Positions 1 to 12,168 are shown, counted from the first letter of the stretch. The stretch is DNA of 64,000 bases from Bryum argenteum (GCA_037043015.1 CM073325.1:1304501-1368500), one strand, 5' to 3'. Notes: generated from the sequence alone by a model not told the origin. Translations and numbers: made by a program.

Positions 1-99
1 TTTATTTGTGAGTTGCCATTGTGTACAATGTATGCATTGGGGTATTGATTTATTATGAATTATTATATTGAATTGTGTGATCTTTTGTCTATTCCCGAA

Positions 100-225
100 A
101 AGGGTGAGTAATGATGTTCTATTACCTCTTTGTATTGTCGCCATTGAGGTAAAGACATTACGAACAAACGTTGTATTCACGCCAATCTCTTATTGGAGAT
201 TGAAGTTCTTATCTATCTATCTATG
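100..225 (-). mobile_element. Diverged copy of GATA-ended interspersed repeat
   Basis: Shares 'cattacgaac', 'attcacgcc' and the terminal 'ttctatctatctatctatg' block, with substitutions, with better copies at 15.4-15.6, 22.17-22.48 and 41.66-41.79 kb. Same orientation as the 15.5-kb and 41.7-kb copies. The class of element is unknown. Confidence 0.45.
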
Positions 226-899
226 TGATCTTTTCGAATACTAATACTCTATATGATTTGACAATCTATGAGGCCTCATCCATTGTGCATTATGTGGATA
301 CTCTAAATTATCCATTGTGTCCGGATGACACGGGTACATACTAGTTTCAATTATAATTTAGTATACAAAATGGGCATTTAGTTTGAAAGCTTCGGGTTAC
401 CACATAGAATCTCTAGCATGTGGCTTAGAAAATCATTGAGACTTTGTAGTATTGCAAGTTTTCCAATGTATCATTTTTTGGGATTATTGGTGCTCTTATG
501 TAAATGTTGATTAGACCTCATAATTAGGGCTTGTGTCAAACATACTCAGCAAAGTTTTAAACAAAATTGGATAAAAATATTGGAATGTGTAATTTCATGC
601 CCAAGGCCATTGTGTCATATGTGAGTCGTATGTGCATAATCCCTGGACCCCCCCCCCCCTTTCACAAGCTCCCACTCAAATCAGGGTGCTTGAGCTCCCA
701 GTAAACTCCCTGGGCGATTCTCAAACTCCGTCTGTCCCGCATGACCACCAACGTTCCCAAAGTTCTCTCTTTGTGTGCTGCTGCGATCACATGGGCTGTT
801 CCCCTAACTGCCATTCACGCTCAATCGCCGGTCCGATGCTGTGGCTGAACGGGTCCCCCATTCCAACGCAGTTTCTCGCGCGGTCTCATGCGCTGTTCA

Positions 900-990
900 T
901 AGGCCGTCTGCTGCTGCCCGATGGGGGTGATATTCTCAAAAATATGCTTCGGGCTGCCCGAAAAATCGACCAAGGGCGTTTAAGGGTTAA
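900..990. mobile_element. Right end of a TTAA-type MITE
   Basis: The segment ends GGGCGTTTAAGGGTTAA (TTAA at 987-990), the reverse complement of the left end at 9035 (TTAACCCTTAAACGCCC). The preceding 'gctgcccga' motif is also found just inside the right ends at 36.7 and 38.8 kb. I could not find the left end; it is degraded or missing. Confidence 0.4.
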
Positions 991-2518
991 CGTTCTACAT
1001 AAACTTTTGGCAATCTCATCTTTCTTTTGAAATTTCCTATTACTTTAGAAGTTACTCTAATTCAAAATTTAACCCCAAATTTTCCTTGTATTTTTTGAAG
1101 CTAAGAAACCCAAAAGTATGATTCACAACCACCGTGAACAAATGGAAATTTGAAACATATTTTAGTAGTTTTTTTTTAGAGTTTTTAGCGGTAAGATCTT
1201 AAACTTGACTATTGAAAGAACTCAGTCAAATCTCAACCGTTGTGTGAAGAGCTTGATGATTGTTACCTCCAAATAATCCGCAAATAACTTTGATTCCATT
1301 AAGATGACGGTATTCCTTCTCCCATTTTGCGAAAGCACTCTTGTGTCATTTTGGCCGCGTTGTAAAACATGTCATTTACAAACTCCAATTCAGAAATATT
1401 ATGTGTGTAAAATGGCACATTTTTTAAAATATCAAGTACGCCCCCAAAAATATCAATTTACTCACGAGAACTCCATAATATCACAATTTCAACTTTTGAC
1501 CATAGTCAAAAGAGCCTCCGATCAAGAAACATTTTGTCAAAAGGCAAATATTTCCTAGGAGCCCTTGAGAAATATTTGCCCTTTTCAGCATCAAATTCGA
1601 CCCTTTTCCGACACATTCCAACTTATTTTTAGTCAAAAACACATTTTCAAAATATGGGTGACAAATGAAATTGAAGGTAACTTATTTACTTCTCAACCAT
1701 ACAGTCTTACAGTAGGACAAACATTACAAGGTGCACCAAATCAGAAACACCTATGAGAAAACCTTCTAACCAAAATTGTAGAAGAGTCCAAAAAGCATGA
1801 ACCCACTACGACGACGATCGCCATTCCACTTACTTTCCCCATGCATGAAAACAACTTCCACTATTATCTTTATTTTATTTATTTTTTTATTTTATTTTAT
1901 TTTTTATTTTTTTTGAATGAAAGAGAGGCAGATATTTGGTAGAGAAGGGGCAAGCAAGAGTGGGAAGGCACAAGAGGAGGGTGATTGTGGATAAGGCAAT
2001 GGGGGCCCCAGAAACAAACAAAAGAAGGTACAGAAGGGAAGGGAAAGGAAAAGGACGATTGGGGATTCTCTCAGATTCCTTCAATCATGAGCACCCGGGC
2101 CCCCTCTTTCCTCATCCATACCCTCCTTTGCCTTCCTTCGGCTACAAGCACCCCCCTTGCCAGCCTGCTTGCTGCCTGCCACCCCTTATTTCTGGATTAT
2201 TACATTTTTAAAATTTTTTTTTCCCCTTACCCCCCCCTGCCCCCCTTTTTATATTAATTATCCACATATGCGTCAGTCTGTCATTGTGGCCCATGATAGT
2301 TCCTTGATATTTGTAACTATCTCACTTTGAATCACACTAAACCAAAAAAAAAAAGTGTGTGAAGTGATGTTATTCCACCCCTGTAGAGTTTGTTGTTTTA
2401 GTCGAGAAGGATTGTTGAGGGGGAGGTGTTTTTCGTTTGTGGATGAGTTTTTGGTTATTGGGTGTTGCTTGGGATGGAGTGTTTGTTCATTTTGGAATTT
2501 AGGCGTAGGTGATGTGAT

Positions 2519-2563
<45 letters not shown>

Positions 2564-2639
2564 TTGAGAGGAAGTTTTAGATATTTGTTTTGGTAAGAGT
2601 AATAAAAGAGGAATTCTAAGTGAGGATTATTTTCAGTCG

Positions 2640-3180
2640 ACCGGTTGTGCGTTACATATGTAAATGTACGCACGCACGGCGGTTGTTGACATGTCAACTG
2701 ACCGTGCGTTACGAATGCAAATGTACGCACGGGTGGTTGACATGTTAATCGACCGTGCGTTACAGCAAATGAAAATGTACGCATACTCAGTCATTGTTAT
2801 GTCAACCAGTTGTGCGTTGCAAATGCAAATGTACGCACGCCGGTTGACTAGTTAATCAACCGTGCGTCACAAATGCAAATGTACGCACAATGGTTGACCA
2901 ATTAGTCAACCGTGCTCGTTACAAATGCAAATGTACGCACAATGGTTGACCAATTCAATCAACTCTGTGCGTTTCAAATGCAAAATATGCGCATTGTTGT
3001 TGATCAACTGTACGTTACACATGCAAATGTACGCACAATGGTTGACATAGTAACCAATCGTACGTCACAAATGCAAACATACGCACAATGGTTGACCAGT
3101 CAATCAACCGTGTGTTGTACAAATACAGAATATGCTAGTTGTTTGACTACTCAAACAATTGTCCACGTATACATGTGAGA
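2640..3180. repeat. Tandem array of about 51-bp inverted W-box-like units
   Basis: About ten head-to-tail units of roughly 51 bp. The consensus alternates 'aaatgcaaatgtacgcac' with 'ggttgacc..gtcaaccgtgcgttac'. Each unit is a dyad: TGGTTGAC facing GTCAACC, and GTACGCAC facing GTGCGTTAC. The TTGAC core followed by C or T is the W-box bound by plant WRKY factors, so each unit presents one such core on each strand. Units differ by small substitutions and indels, so the array is not very young. Diverged relatives continue at about 4640-4740, 5070-5110 and 5800-6560. Function is unknown. Confidence 0.8.
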
Positions 3181-3779
3181 ATATGCCGAAGGGAGTTCAA
3201 TGGTCAGTTAATTACGCATCATAGATTGGAATATATTCACATTGGTTGCCAAGTTGACGAATTCCACCCTATATATGTGGAAATTAAATGCACATTGAAT
3301 ACCAGTTAAAAGAATGTTTATTGTACGCATATGCTCACATTAAAATAAGTATATTATAATATATATTGTGCAAGTAATAGATGTAGGCACATCAAGACTA
3401 ATAAACCAATAATGTATTGTAAAGGTGACAAATATACGCATAAATGGGTTGACCAATCAACCATTTGTGTGTTATATACATATAGCATAAACATATTGGT
3501 TGACTAATTAATCAATTTTTTCTGTACCTCGTAGAAATATGTGCATATTGAAAACGTGTTATCTATTTTAATCATGAAAAATACAGTAAGGGATTTATAC
3601 ATAATGCAAACATATTGATTGCCATGCCAATCAAATGTGTATAATCTAGGTGACATATATATGTACCCATTAATTGTCATGTCAATTAATCATGTAATTT
3701 ATAGAAAAAATAAAAAATAAATATTAACAGTAGTTGTCATTTCAATCTTAGCTTTGGCAAAATTCATGTCATTTATTTA

Positions 3780-4560
3780 AACCCCAACAAGTCCTATGCC
3801 CTTCTTAATAGACTAGGAACACAAATACTTCATAAATTTCACCAATAAGAGTCAAAGTTAATTATTCAAACCTCAACCCTATAATCTAATACAAAGTAAT
3901 AAAATTAGATCAAATTGTCAGTCTCAAGACCTCATAGATTGTCATATCGTACCGCATATATACAAAATTTTGCAAAAAGTCATCATTTTGACTTCAAAGT
4001 GGATATATTACTAACGAACTTAGTGCGGTTTAAAAAAACCCAACTTAAAGGTGTTTACCTTCATCTCAAAAGCACTTTCATACTATGGTTAATCATCACA
4101 TATTTCTGTATACCTTAAAAAATATTGCCTTGCAATGGTAAAAAGTGCTTCATTTTTAGAGAAGAAAATAGGCTATAAATAGACCTATTGTACTAGGATG
4201 AATGTCACGTCCTCCTTAATTCTTGAATTGAGCACTTATTCTTATTACAAAACTAGACTCAAATTGAAATTTGACCCAATCAATAAAGTTGAAATCTAAC
4301 TGTATATGATGAACTCAAGAAACAAATCCTTGAGGATCATGCATTGTTTTTATTCTTCTAATATAAAAACAACATAGGAAAATATCAAAATGATTCCAAT
4401 CACTAAAACTTCCAACTACAGAGTCCTTAATCTACATCCTAAAATTAAACTAGTATGAGAACACTTTATTAAAAAAAAATTGTTTATTCCAAAATAAAAC
4501 CTTGGAATGAGTCACTATGGTATTGTCTAATGATTTTGGATTAAGTCAAAGTTGATGTAA
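3780..4560. mobile_element. Interspersed repeat family R, copy 1
   Basis: Diverged copy of a repeat also found at about 7790-8760 and 23579-24550, in the same orientation. Shared landmarks are 'cctcatagattg', 'aaggtgtttaccttcatctc' and 'ttgcaatggt' in the same order and spacing. It starts near a TTAAACCCC motif (about 3777) that resembles the TTAA-type termini, so it may be a long member of that group. No coding potential is seen. Confidence 0.45.
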
Positions 4561-5409
4561 TGATTTTTCTCTTCTTTAGAGTGAGAGTTATAGAGTATTA
4601 GATTCAATGTTAGTAAAAGGAAAAATACTACATGAGGATATTTTTTAGTTGACAAGTCGATCAATCGTACGTTACACATGTAAATAAAATCACAATGGTC
4701 GATTGGTCAACCAAGCAACCGTGCATGTCTGTAAGCACACTAGTGGGACCCGTGCCATTGAGCACGTTCAACTTGGATTGCCTAAAGGTATAAGATTCAT
4801 AAACTTCAAATAAGTTGATACAGAAAATATTAAAAAATACATATCGAATTTATATATCTAGAATAATAAAATATACATCAATGGTCTCAAACATGGTCTC
4901 TATTTTATTTTACGATAACATTCCATTGGATCACTCCTCAAAATGGGTATTGACCGTTGGAATCCCTTTACTCTTTGTAAAAGGGTATTATAACGTTCGT
5001 TTGCAAGTTCACTACTTGATTGACGACGGATTCCAGCGCGGAACCGTCGTGTGAGACAAAACCTCCTGTATTGTAATACAGATTGGTTGACTCGTCAACC
5101 AAGCGTGAGTTACCAACTTAAAGCCATATTATTACTATTGTAACCCAAGGGCATATTATGTGGTGATTACCATAATTTAAGGTCATTTACCAAAGGCCAA
5201 CTAGTGACTTTCTATAACTCAAGGCTAGCCATTTAACTAAGGGGTCTACTTCTTATTGACTCAAGGCCAACTAATAATTGATTGAAGGCCAATAGTAAAG
5301 GTCATCTACTTAACACAAGGCCAAATGGTGGCGCAAGGCCAACTAGTGGAAAAACAAGACCAATTGGTGGTGACTCAAGGCCAACTGTGATAGAAGGTCA
5401 ACCAACTCA

Positions 5410-5661
5410 CACTACTACAACTAGGGGGTTCGTAACGCTTTTTTTCTTAAATGTTGCTAAAGTGAAGCAATGTTATAGAACTTGATTTAACAAAGTTTTT
5501 AGAAAATAAGTAACGTTACCAAATCACCAAGCAATGTTATTTATAGTTTTGTAAATATGAAGCCGAAAACATTGTTAGAGCAAGTACGACGTTGCTAGAC
5601 TTAAGAAACCTTTACAGGAAAACAACACAAAACATTGCAAACCCCCACTCTTCTAGTATTG
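5410..5661. mobile_element. CACTA-type MITE with TCA target duplication
   Basis: Left end CACTACTACAACTAGGGGG; the right end read on the other strand is CAATACTAGAAGAGTGGGGG. The element is flanked by TCA on both sides (5407-5409 and 5662-5664), the 3-bp duplication of CACTA transposons. The inside carries repeated 'aacgtt' and 'gcaatgtt' motifs and is about 250 bp with no open frame. A second copy lies in an intron at 32077-32400. Confidence 0.7.
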
Positions 5662-5799
5662 TCATGACTCGACCATATGTTTTTGATTGTTTCGCCTAAA
5701 AAACCTAGTCTTGGTTAACAAGACAATTAATGTAAGCACATATGTTGCAAGGTAAAAATACTCTTGATTGATTATTCAAGCATTGCTTATGTTTTCTAC

Positions 5800-6560
5800 A
5801 TCTACAATTTACGATTGTTGATTGGTCAACTATTGTGAGTAAATCTCTCACCTATAGAGTATACAATTGGTTGACTAGTCAATTAATCTGCATAAATTAT
5901 ATAAATTACTGACATTTACATACACATTTGATTAACATGTCAACCAATGTGCTTAAATCTTTTACTTGGACAATGTACCATTGTTTGACCTCTCAACCAC
6001 CTCTGCGTTATCTTCTCACTTGTACAACGCACAATTGATTGGTCGCTCCACCAATGTGCTTAAGTTTCTAACTTGCACAATGTTTAGCTGGTTGATCCCT
6101 CAACCACCTGTGCGTTATCTACTCAATTATAGAGCGCACATCTTGTTGGTAGGTCAACTATTGTCTTGAAATCTCACTTGCACAAGGCACTATTGGTTTA
6201 TCTTTCTACAATGTGCATACAGTACTGACGTGTATGAGACCTAGTTTGTCAACTAGTCAATTCATGTGCATACATTTTTATGTGAACAAGGCTACTGGTT
6301 GATAAATGAACTAATGGGTCAAAATATTTCACATGCATTACATACAATCCACTAACACATGTACTTCTATGTGAATGTTATCCATTGGTAAGACAACTTG
6401 TATATATGTTTAAGGCTAGGTAAAACATACTTTATTTTTGTGACAAACAATATGTACATCTTTTATGTAAGTACTCCACACTTGGTTGATGGGGTAACCA
6501 CTGTTTGTTCATTTTTCACCTAAGGGATACTTGATTGATACACAATACAAATAGTATTCG
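5800..6560. repeat. Degenerate W-box-like repeats
   Basis: Irregular, diverged relatives of the 2640-3180 units, recognisable by 'ggttga..tcaac' dyads and 'tgtgcgttatct..' or 'gcgcacaa' segments at roughly 50-60-bp spacing. No gene is seen; the open frame at 5966-6169 is only the repeat read through. Confidence 0.5.
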
Positions 6561-7329
6561 TTGAATTCTTTATCCAAGCAACACTTGTTCAACCAACTTA
6601 TAAATTGATGTGTGTGTACCTAGGTTAGCAACCAACTAATTGACATCTTAATCACCAAAAATGTATATATATATATAAAAAAGTTTGCTAGAGGCAAGAT
6701 AAACAGGCAAGATAGGTGTGTTATATCCCCCTAAGTGATATACGATCAGTTGGTTCAATAACCAATGTGTATACTTTTTCTACATATGTGATGCAAGATT
6801 ATCTAACAAAGCAATTAGAAATTATACTCGTTAGGTGACATGGGCTTGATGGATAAGGCATAGTGCTTAACCCACTATGGTGAACATGGCATGAGGTATA
6901 TAGTAGCTTTTAATTATTGATATAATTATTGAGAATATTATAGCCTTCATAATTTATGAAATACTTACAACTCCAAATTCACAATAAATCATACAAACAA
7001 AAAAATATATATTGATTTCAACATGAGTCTCCATACTTCCACTATTTTGCCCACGTACACAAATTATTAAACAACCAACTTCATTACAAATTTGCACTAT
7101 AATTGAGCAAGTTATCTTATGTCACTTTGCACATGTATATTGTCCTCTCATATGATGTACAAATAACTTGTGCATTTATACTATTTGCGCATTATTTAGC
7201 TTGGTATATGTCCAATTGATTAATATGGCAACTAGTTATTCTGCATAGAGGATTCCAAAAACAATTCTTCCAAAATTCACAAACTCATAAAGGTACCTTA
7301 TCGCTCTTTAGATCTTTAATGAAACCAAA

Positions 7330-7735
7330 TATAATTAATGAAATGCATGTATTACTATGTCGTTGTTTTTAGACCTTCTTGAAAGTAATTCACATGACGG
7401 TCAAAAGAGCATAATCAATGTCAGAAATTTTGCATGAGCATAGCCAACTTGATTTCCTGCATGGAAAAAAATATGAGATTTTTTTTGGAGTAATAATCAT
7501 CAAATCTCCCTTGGCGCCTTTTAGACTATGCCTTTCAAGCAAAGCCTAAAAGAGTTTTGTAGTCAACTTTGATTGCTAAAATCTTACAATTGGTGAAGAT
7601 CCAACGGTCAAAAATTTACTTGGTATTAGCGCACGTGGTCAATAATTGGTCGTGGTTAAAAATCGGGGGTTATGGTTTTGAAGGTCCAAAAAATTCATGG
7701 GCCTTTAGGGGCTAAGAATAGACTATGGGCCATCA
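7330..7735 (-). mobile_element. Inverted, diverged relative of the 930-bp TTAA element
   Basis: Read on the minus strand this matches the left half of the elements at 35792 and 37899. In order: the 'GGCCTTTAGGGGCTAA' end (about 7720-7735), 'aacggtcaaaa', 'caactttgattg', 'cccttggcgcc', 'aatcatcaa', 'gcatgagcatagccaactt', 'gtttttagaccttc'. Its end is degenerate, GGGGCTAA instead of GGGGTTAA. Confidence 0.55.
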
Positions 7736-7789
7736 AGAAATTCTAATAATGAACTTCAACTTAACCTCTACATGGTTTGATTTGTTTCT

Positions 7790-8246
7790 AGCAAAAGTAA
7801 CACAATGTGAAAATAAAATAAAATGCATAAACAGAAACAAAGGTAATTCATTCAAATCTTAACCATGTAAGCTTGCAGTAAACATGTTGTACACCATGTG
7901 GGTCAAATATTGAGTTATAGAGCCTCATAGATTGCGAGATCTTAATGTATTAGTATTCAAAAAACATCACAAGATCTCAACATATTACTTATTGCAATTA
8001 TGGAAAAATTACCAACTACAAAGATGTTTACCTTCATTTCAATAATACCCTTGATTAAAAAAATATCATAAGAAAAATTCCTTTGCGCAAATAAAAGATT
8101 TGCAATGATGAAAATTGCCCCAAAATTTACAAAGGAAAAACTATTCAAAACTAGGCCTCTTGCACAAAAATGAATGTTATAACTTCCTCACAACTTTGAT
8201 GGATTTAAGGTTTCTACCATAAATTTGAGATTCGAATTGGAATTCA

Positions 8247-8304
<58 letters not shown>

Positions 8305-8760
8305 AATGAAATTCAATAGAACTTCTTTCAAGTTTTACAAGAAGGAAACATCATTCCAAAATCCAATACCCAAAATTATTCAAAACAAAATTCTTTTAAT
8401 TACAAAGTTGTTGGATTCCATCTTGAGATCATACGTATGCACAAAAAAAATCTTACAAAATTAGATTGGATTTCACATAATTGGCTTGCAATGGTAAATC
8501 ATGCCTCATGTTTGAAAACCCAAAAACAAGATATGCTTCCACTAAAATGCATGTCATCAATTCATACATTATTGTATGGGTCTTCAAGCTGAATCACACA
8601 AACCACACTTAATTTGGGACCCAACCCAAGTGATTTCATCCAAAACAAACTCCAGATGAAGAAGGTATGGCTCGTCAAAGTTTTTGCATATTATCCAAAA
8701 ATGTCTATCTTTGACATTCGTCTATTTCAGTATTAAGGAATACTTCAAGGCTTAATTCGA
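7790..8760. mobile_element. Interspersed repeat family R, copy 2
   Basis: Colinear over close to 1 kb with the copy at 23.6-24.55 kb. Shared blocks are 'cctcatagattgcgagatc', 'gatgtttaccttcat', 'cccttga', 'aaaatgcatg', 'cccaagtgatttcatccaaa' and 'tttgacattc'. A 55-base poly-A (8248-8302) interrupts it. No coding region. Confidence 0.55.
8248..8302. repeat. Poly-A tract (55 bases)
   Basis: Uninterrupted run of 55 A inside repeat copy R2, absent from the other R copies. Possibly a retroposed tail or slippage expansion. Confidence 0.9.
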
Positions 8761-9034
8761 TATTAATTTGCATATCATGATGGTTGTTCAATGTGTATCT
8801 TTCTCTCGTCATGAAATTGTTTGCGAACTACATAATGCATTTGATGATTCAAAAGTCATCCTTTGTAGATAAGAACTTCATTAGAGAACCACACATTGAG
8901 GACACCACATATTTGGTCAATCCGCAACATACATAACACTCATATCATGCATCTTCGAGCACAAAGACTTCGTTCAAAAAAATGAAACACTTTTTTTTCA
9001 AATTCTTAGAGGGCAACAAAACAAAAGAAAGAGG

Positions 9035-9600
9035 TTAACCCTTAAACGCCCAAGGAAGCCCGAGGGACTTGTTTCCAACAAAATGTGCTCTACAACTCTC
9101 ACTATACTCACTTATATTTTGATCTCAAACTGGTTACCTTCTTATATGATGCATTCAAAAAGTGAAAATTCACAGTTTGTATGAGTGATTTTGTGGTTTG
9201 AAAGGATTGTGGTAGGTAGGTTGGAATTGTACTTAACCTTGTACGAGGAGGTTGCAAGCTCATCATTGACTACACTAAATTTGATAATTAGTGTTAGATA
9301 CACTAATTTACATAAACATATTATAAATTTTTATTGTTGTTCAATAATTTTACCCACTATATTGGCCAAGATGGGGGTCCTTATATAGTATCAGAATCAA
9401 TGCTCTTGGTAATTTTTTTAAAACAAACATAAAAACCTATAGCATTTTCAAATCTTATAATAATCTAACACTAATTATCAAATTTAGTGTAGTTCATTCA
9501 TGACACCCAAGTTAAAAAAGTGCACTATTCATGATGCCCGAGACCAAAAGATGCTCTGATCCAATTAGAGCTGCCCGTTTTAGACCCCATGGGCGTTTAA
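9035..9600. mobile_element. TTAA-type MITE, interrupted by a TA-flanked MITE
   Basis: Left end TTAACCCTTAAACGCCC (9035); right end GGGCGTTTAA (to 9600), where the next element begins. The inside ('gtatgagtgatttt', 'gaaaggattgtggtaggtaggttgg', 'cccaagttaaaaaagtgcactattcatg') matches the smaller intact copy at 60693-61061. A 221-bp second MITE is inserted at 9271-9491. The final GGGTTAA is missing because the element starting at about 9597 took its place. Confidence 0.7.
9271..9491. mobile_element. TA-flanked MITE (CACTAAATTTG termini), copy 1
   Basis: Perfect 21-bp terminal inverted repeats starting CACTAAATTTGATAATTAG, with TA on each side (9271-9272 and 9490-9491). A second copy lies at 22662-22882 in the opposite orientation. 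The related element at 60693-61061 has no insertion here ('catcattgattggttcattcat' shortened: 'cattga..ggttcatt'), so it works as an empty-site control. The TA duplication suggests the Tc1/mariner group; no transposase is present. Confidence 0.75.
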
Positions 9601-9856
9601 CCCCCAAAGGTCCAAGAAAGCAGAAATGGCTTTCCGGAATTTCCGCTAGGAGAAAATTGAGTCAACTTTGACCATTATAATCTCAAAATTGGAGAAAAAT
9701 TAACGGTTCAAATTTGACATTCGAGAAAAGGGTCAAGTTAACTTCAAGATCCTACGGTTGGATCTTATAATCAATGCTTAGATTGAGTTTCTTTGCACCT
9801 GAAGTAGAAGAAGGTTCTTTTTGATGATTTAAACGATTTTGTATCAAGGACCTTTA
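9597..9856. mobile_element. Small TTAA-type MITE, degenerate right end
   Basis: Starts TTTAACCCCCAAAGGTCC and closely matches the intact element at 12704-12971 through its length ('gaaaattga', 'actttgaccattataatctc', 'gatcctacggttggatctt', 'cctgaagtagaagaagg'). It ends GGACCTTTAG without the final GGGTTAA. It sits in the inverted repeat of the preceding element, next to a further TAACCCCTAAAG left end at about 9858. Confidence 0.6.
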
Positions 9857-11298
9857 GTAACCCCTAAAGACCCAAGGGGACCAAAACCGTCCCATTTTCT
9901 CAAACTCAAACTCAAATCCTTCACACCAACACATATCATGGATATGACATGCTACTCATCATGAAAATTCACCATACCGTGAAAAAATCCGGGAGCGGGC
10001 AACGAGGGGCGGGTGGACGGACGGGCGAACAAACGGAGGGTCCAGCACCTGCAGTAAATAGTAGATAAGTCAAAACAGTACAACAGCGGCAATCGTGCAA
10101 TGATGTGACAAAACAGGATAGATGCTTACCTTACGAGTGAGCGTAAATTGTTCCAGAAGCATCTACGGCCACATCCCCCCCCCCCCCCACATCCATTACC
10201 ATTCCCATGTGGCACATGCGGAACCTATCCCCGCGCACCAACTAAAAATAAAACGTTCAACTCTTTAATTCCTAGATTCACCAGGAATACATACCCAACT
10301 TCCCTGCTAGGATTCAGTTTCCATCATTTGTCTATTGCGTGTTTATTCTACCTCCAAAAACTTTGGGAATATTTCATGCTTTTATAAGTAAATAGTGTAA
10401 GTTGGTACTCTTTGAACAAGTAGTTTGGTTATGTGAAAGAGGATTTTTTGCACATGTGCGTATATTAGATACGGATTTTATTCCGAATGTTGGAGATGGG
10501 TATCTTGGTTTAGAGTTTTTGATCAACTTTACTTGTGATTTGATTTTTTTTTTTTAGGTGAGAAAATTAATGTATTTATTCATTGGGAATTTGTACGTTA
10601 TGAACCTAGAGGTAAATTGGTTTGGCAACTTGGATTGTTTTTGAGCATTTGGTGCAATCTTTAGTGATTTTGAGGAGATTTCTAAAGAATTAGGAAAGAT
10701 TGAGAGCTCACCCTTATAGTTTGTTTGTTTTCAAGTGATTAGAACTGATTTTGATTTGTTATTAATATTATTTTGGATTTATTTTTATTTTTTTATTTTT
10801 TTTATTTTTTTTAATTTTTTTATTTTTTTTAGTCGCTGTTGTTTATATCGGATGAACCATGTGTATATGTAAAACAAAGTAATATCTCTCTTATGAGGTT
10901 ATGAGGTGTTGTGGTAGCTTCAACTGAATCACCAATGTGTGGCTCTTCGTGAATTGTGGCATTCATGTTACATGACTTGAATGATAAAACCTTTGGAGGA
11001 AATCAAATTGCTCATTCCGAGGAATATCTACAGTGTTGCTACAGAGAACAATCTCATCCATCTGGTATGTATATGAACACTTTTAAAAGTGTTAGAGTCG
11101 ATTCTTATCCAAGACTACCCTTTCACAACCATGCAGTCTTCAACAACTGTATTTCAACCTAGTAATGTTGATATTCAATCATTCTGACCTTAAGATAATG
11201 ACGGCTATCTTCAATGAAGCTAGGCTCACTACAATAAATGTATTGGGCAAGTAAATTGCTCATTCAAAGAAGGATAATACACAATCTCCACCGTTGCT
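9857..11298. other. Gene-free AT-rich stretch
   Basis: No supported gene. A GC-richer patch with a 13-base C run (about 9980-10210) contains a sequence that would read as a splice donor on the minus strand, but no recognisable exon. A long T-rich, A-punctuated tract lies at 10755-10832. Confidence 0.5.
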
Positions 11299-11466
11299 CT
11301 AGCTCTTATCTTGTTCAACACTCGTGCATACTAACCTAGTATGTCAACTATGTTCTAGCTCTTATCTTGTTCAACACTCGTGCATACTAACCTAGTATGT
11401 CAACTATGTTCTAGCTCTTATCTTGTTCAACACTCGTGCATACTAACCTAGTATGTCAACTATGTT
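11299..11466. repeat. Three perfect 56-bp tandem repeats
   Basis: The unit begins 'ctagctcttatcttgttcaa' and includes 'actcgtgcatac' and 'cctagtatgtcaactatgtt'. It occurs three times at an exact 56-bp period with no mismatches seen, so the duplication is recent. It is not in a gene. Confidence 0.85.
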
Positions 11467-11862
11467 CTAGTCTGAGCACAATCCTACACATACTTTGTCT
11501 TATCACAGTCAAGAAATCTCTGACTATCACATACCGACCTCGTAAAATCTTCTCTCAAATATTGTCCTTTCATACAGAGAATCTTATCTCCAACATACCA
11601 CAACTAACGTCTTCAGTTACCAAAGTGCTCATTCCAATGAACAATTGAACAAAATCTACACTATTGCTATAGTGAACAGTTTCACATACAAAGTGGTACT
11701 TGCACATATTCATTTAAAACATTTGGGCACATTCTTATACATGCGTTGCCCTATCATACTCATGAATTCTCTCACTATAACACACCAACCTAGTATGTTC
11801 TACTTTCAAACATTCACATCTTAAGGTAGAGAGACTCATACATAGTCAATGTATCACGCTGC

Positions 11863-12168
11863 CTATGTATGCACAAATTGTAAGATATCTATATACCATT
11901 TGTCCACTAGTACTAAATTTCTGAATAAATTCATATGTGTCCACGCTACATAGGCAATTAATACACAACCTACCTTATATATTAGTATAAGGTGATTGAT
12001 ACCAACTCTCTCACTCAAAAATGTGAACCCAACTCCATTACAATCAAAGAATCCATCAACTCTATTTTCTATCCCTCTACATATCAAAACGATATCCTCG
12101 ATATACACATCAAATGACGAACTAGAGGTGCCATTACGAAAGTGACGACATCTTATCTTAGTGAGCAC
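11863..12168 (-). pseudogene. Possible degenerate Copia reverse-transcriptase fragment
   Basis: The minus-strand frame contains VYIEDIVLI near its start and WYIDILQ near its end. These faintly resemble the VYVDD catalytic block and a later block of Copia-type reverse transcriptases, but the first Asp of the YVDD motif is Glu and the spacing is too short. If real it is a decayed scrap. It may equally be chance. Confidence 0.18.

Larger units (their letters stand above)
1..2639. other. Gene-free, repeat-bearing stretch
   Basis: I see no coding region here. It holds a diverged copy of the GATA-ended repeat (about 100-225), a more GC-rich block (632-990) ending in the right terminus of a TTAA-type MITE, AT-rich spacer, and a 39-base poly-T (2521-2559). 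The open frame at 632-1030 has no family resemblance and runs through the MITE end, so I do not call it a gene. Bases 1080-1290 resemble the inside of the 930-bp elements at 35.8 and 37.9 kb (the 'ggtaagatctt' and 'ttgatgattgtta' blocks), so this is old transposon-derived DNA. Confidence 0.6.
6561..9034. other. Gene-free repeat stretch with MITE fragments
   Basis: AT-rich DNA with no supported gene. Two repeat copies are described separately: an inverted, diverged copy of the 930-bp TTAA element (about 7330-7735) and family R copy 2 (7790-8760). A short (TA)n tract sits near 6665 and a 55-base poly-A at 8248-8302. Confidence 0.55.

Noticed and set aside
2355..2784. Open frames ending in or passing through poly-Phe / poly-Lys
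   Set aside because: They are produced by the 39-base poly-T at 2521-2559 and by the tandem repeat; no other coding signal.
2640..3180. CRISPR array
   Set aside because: Units abut without unique spacers, diverge from one another, and the DNA is plant nuclear.
8225..8464. 79-codon frame with poly-Lys
   Set aside because: It reads through the 55-base poly-A inside a dispersed repeat.
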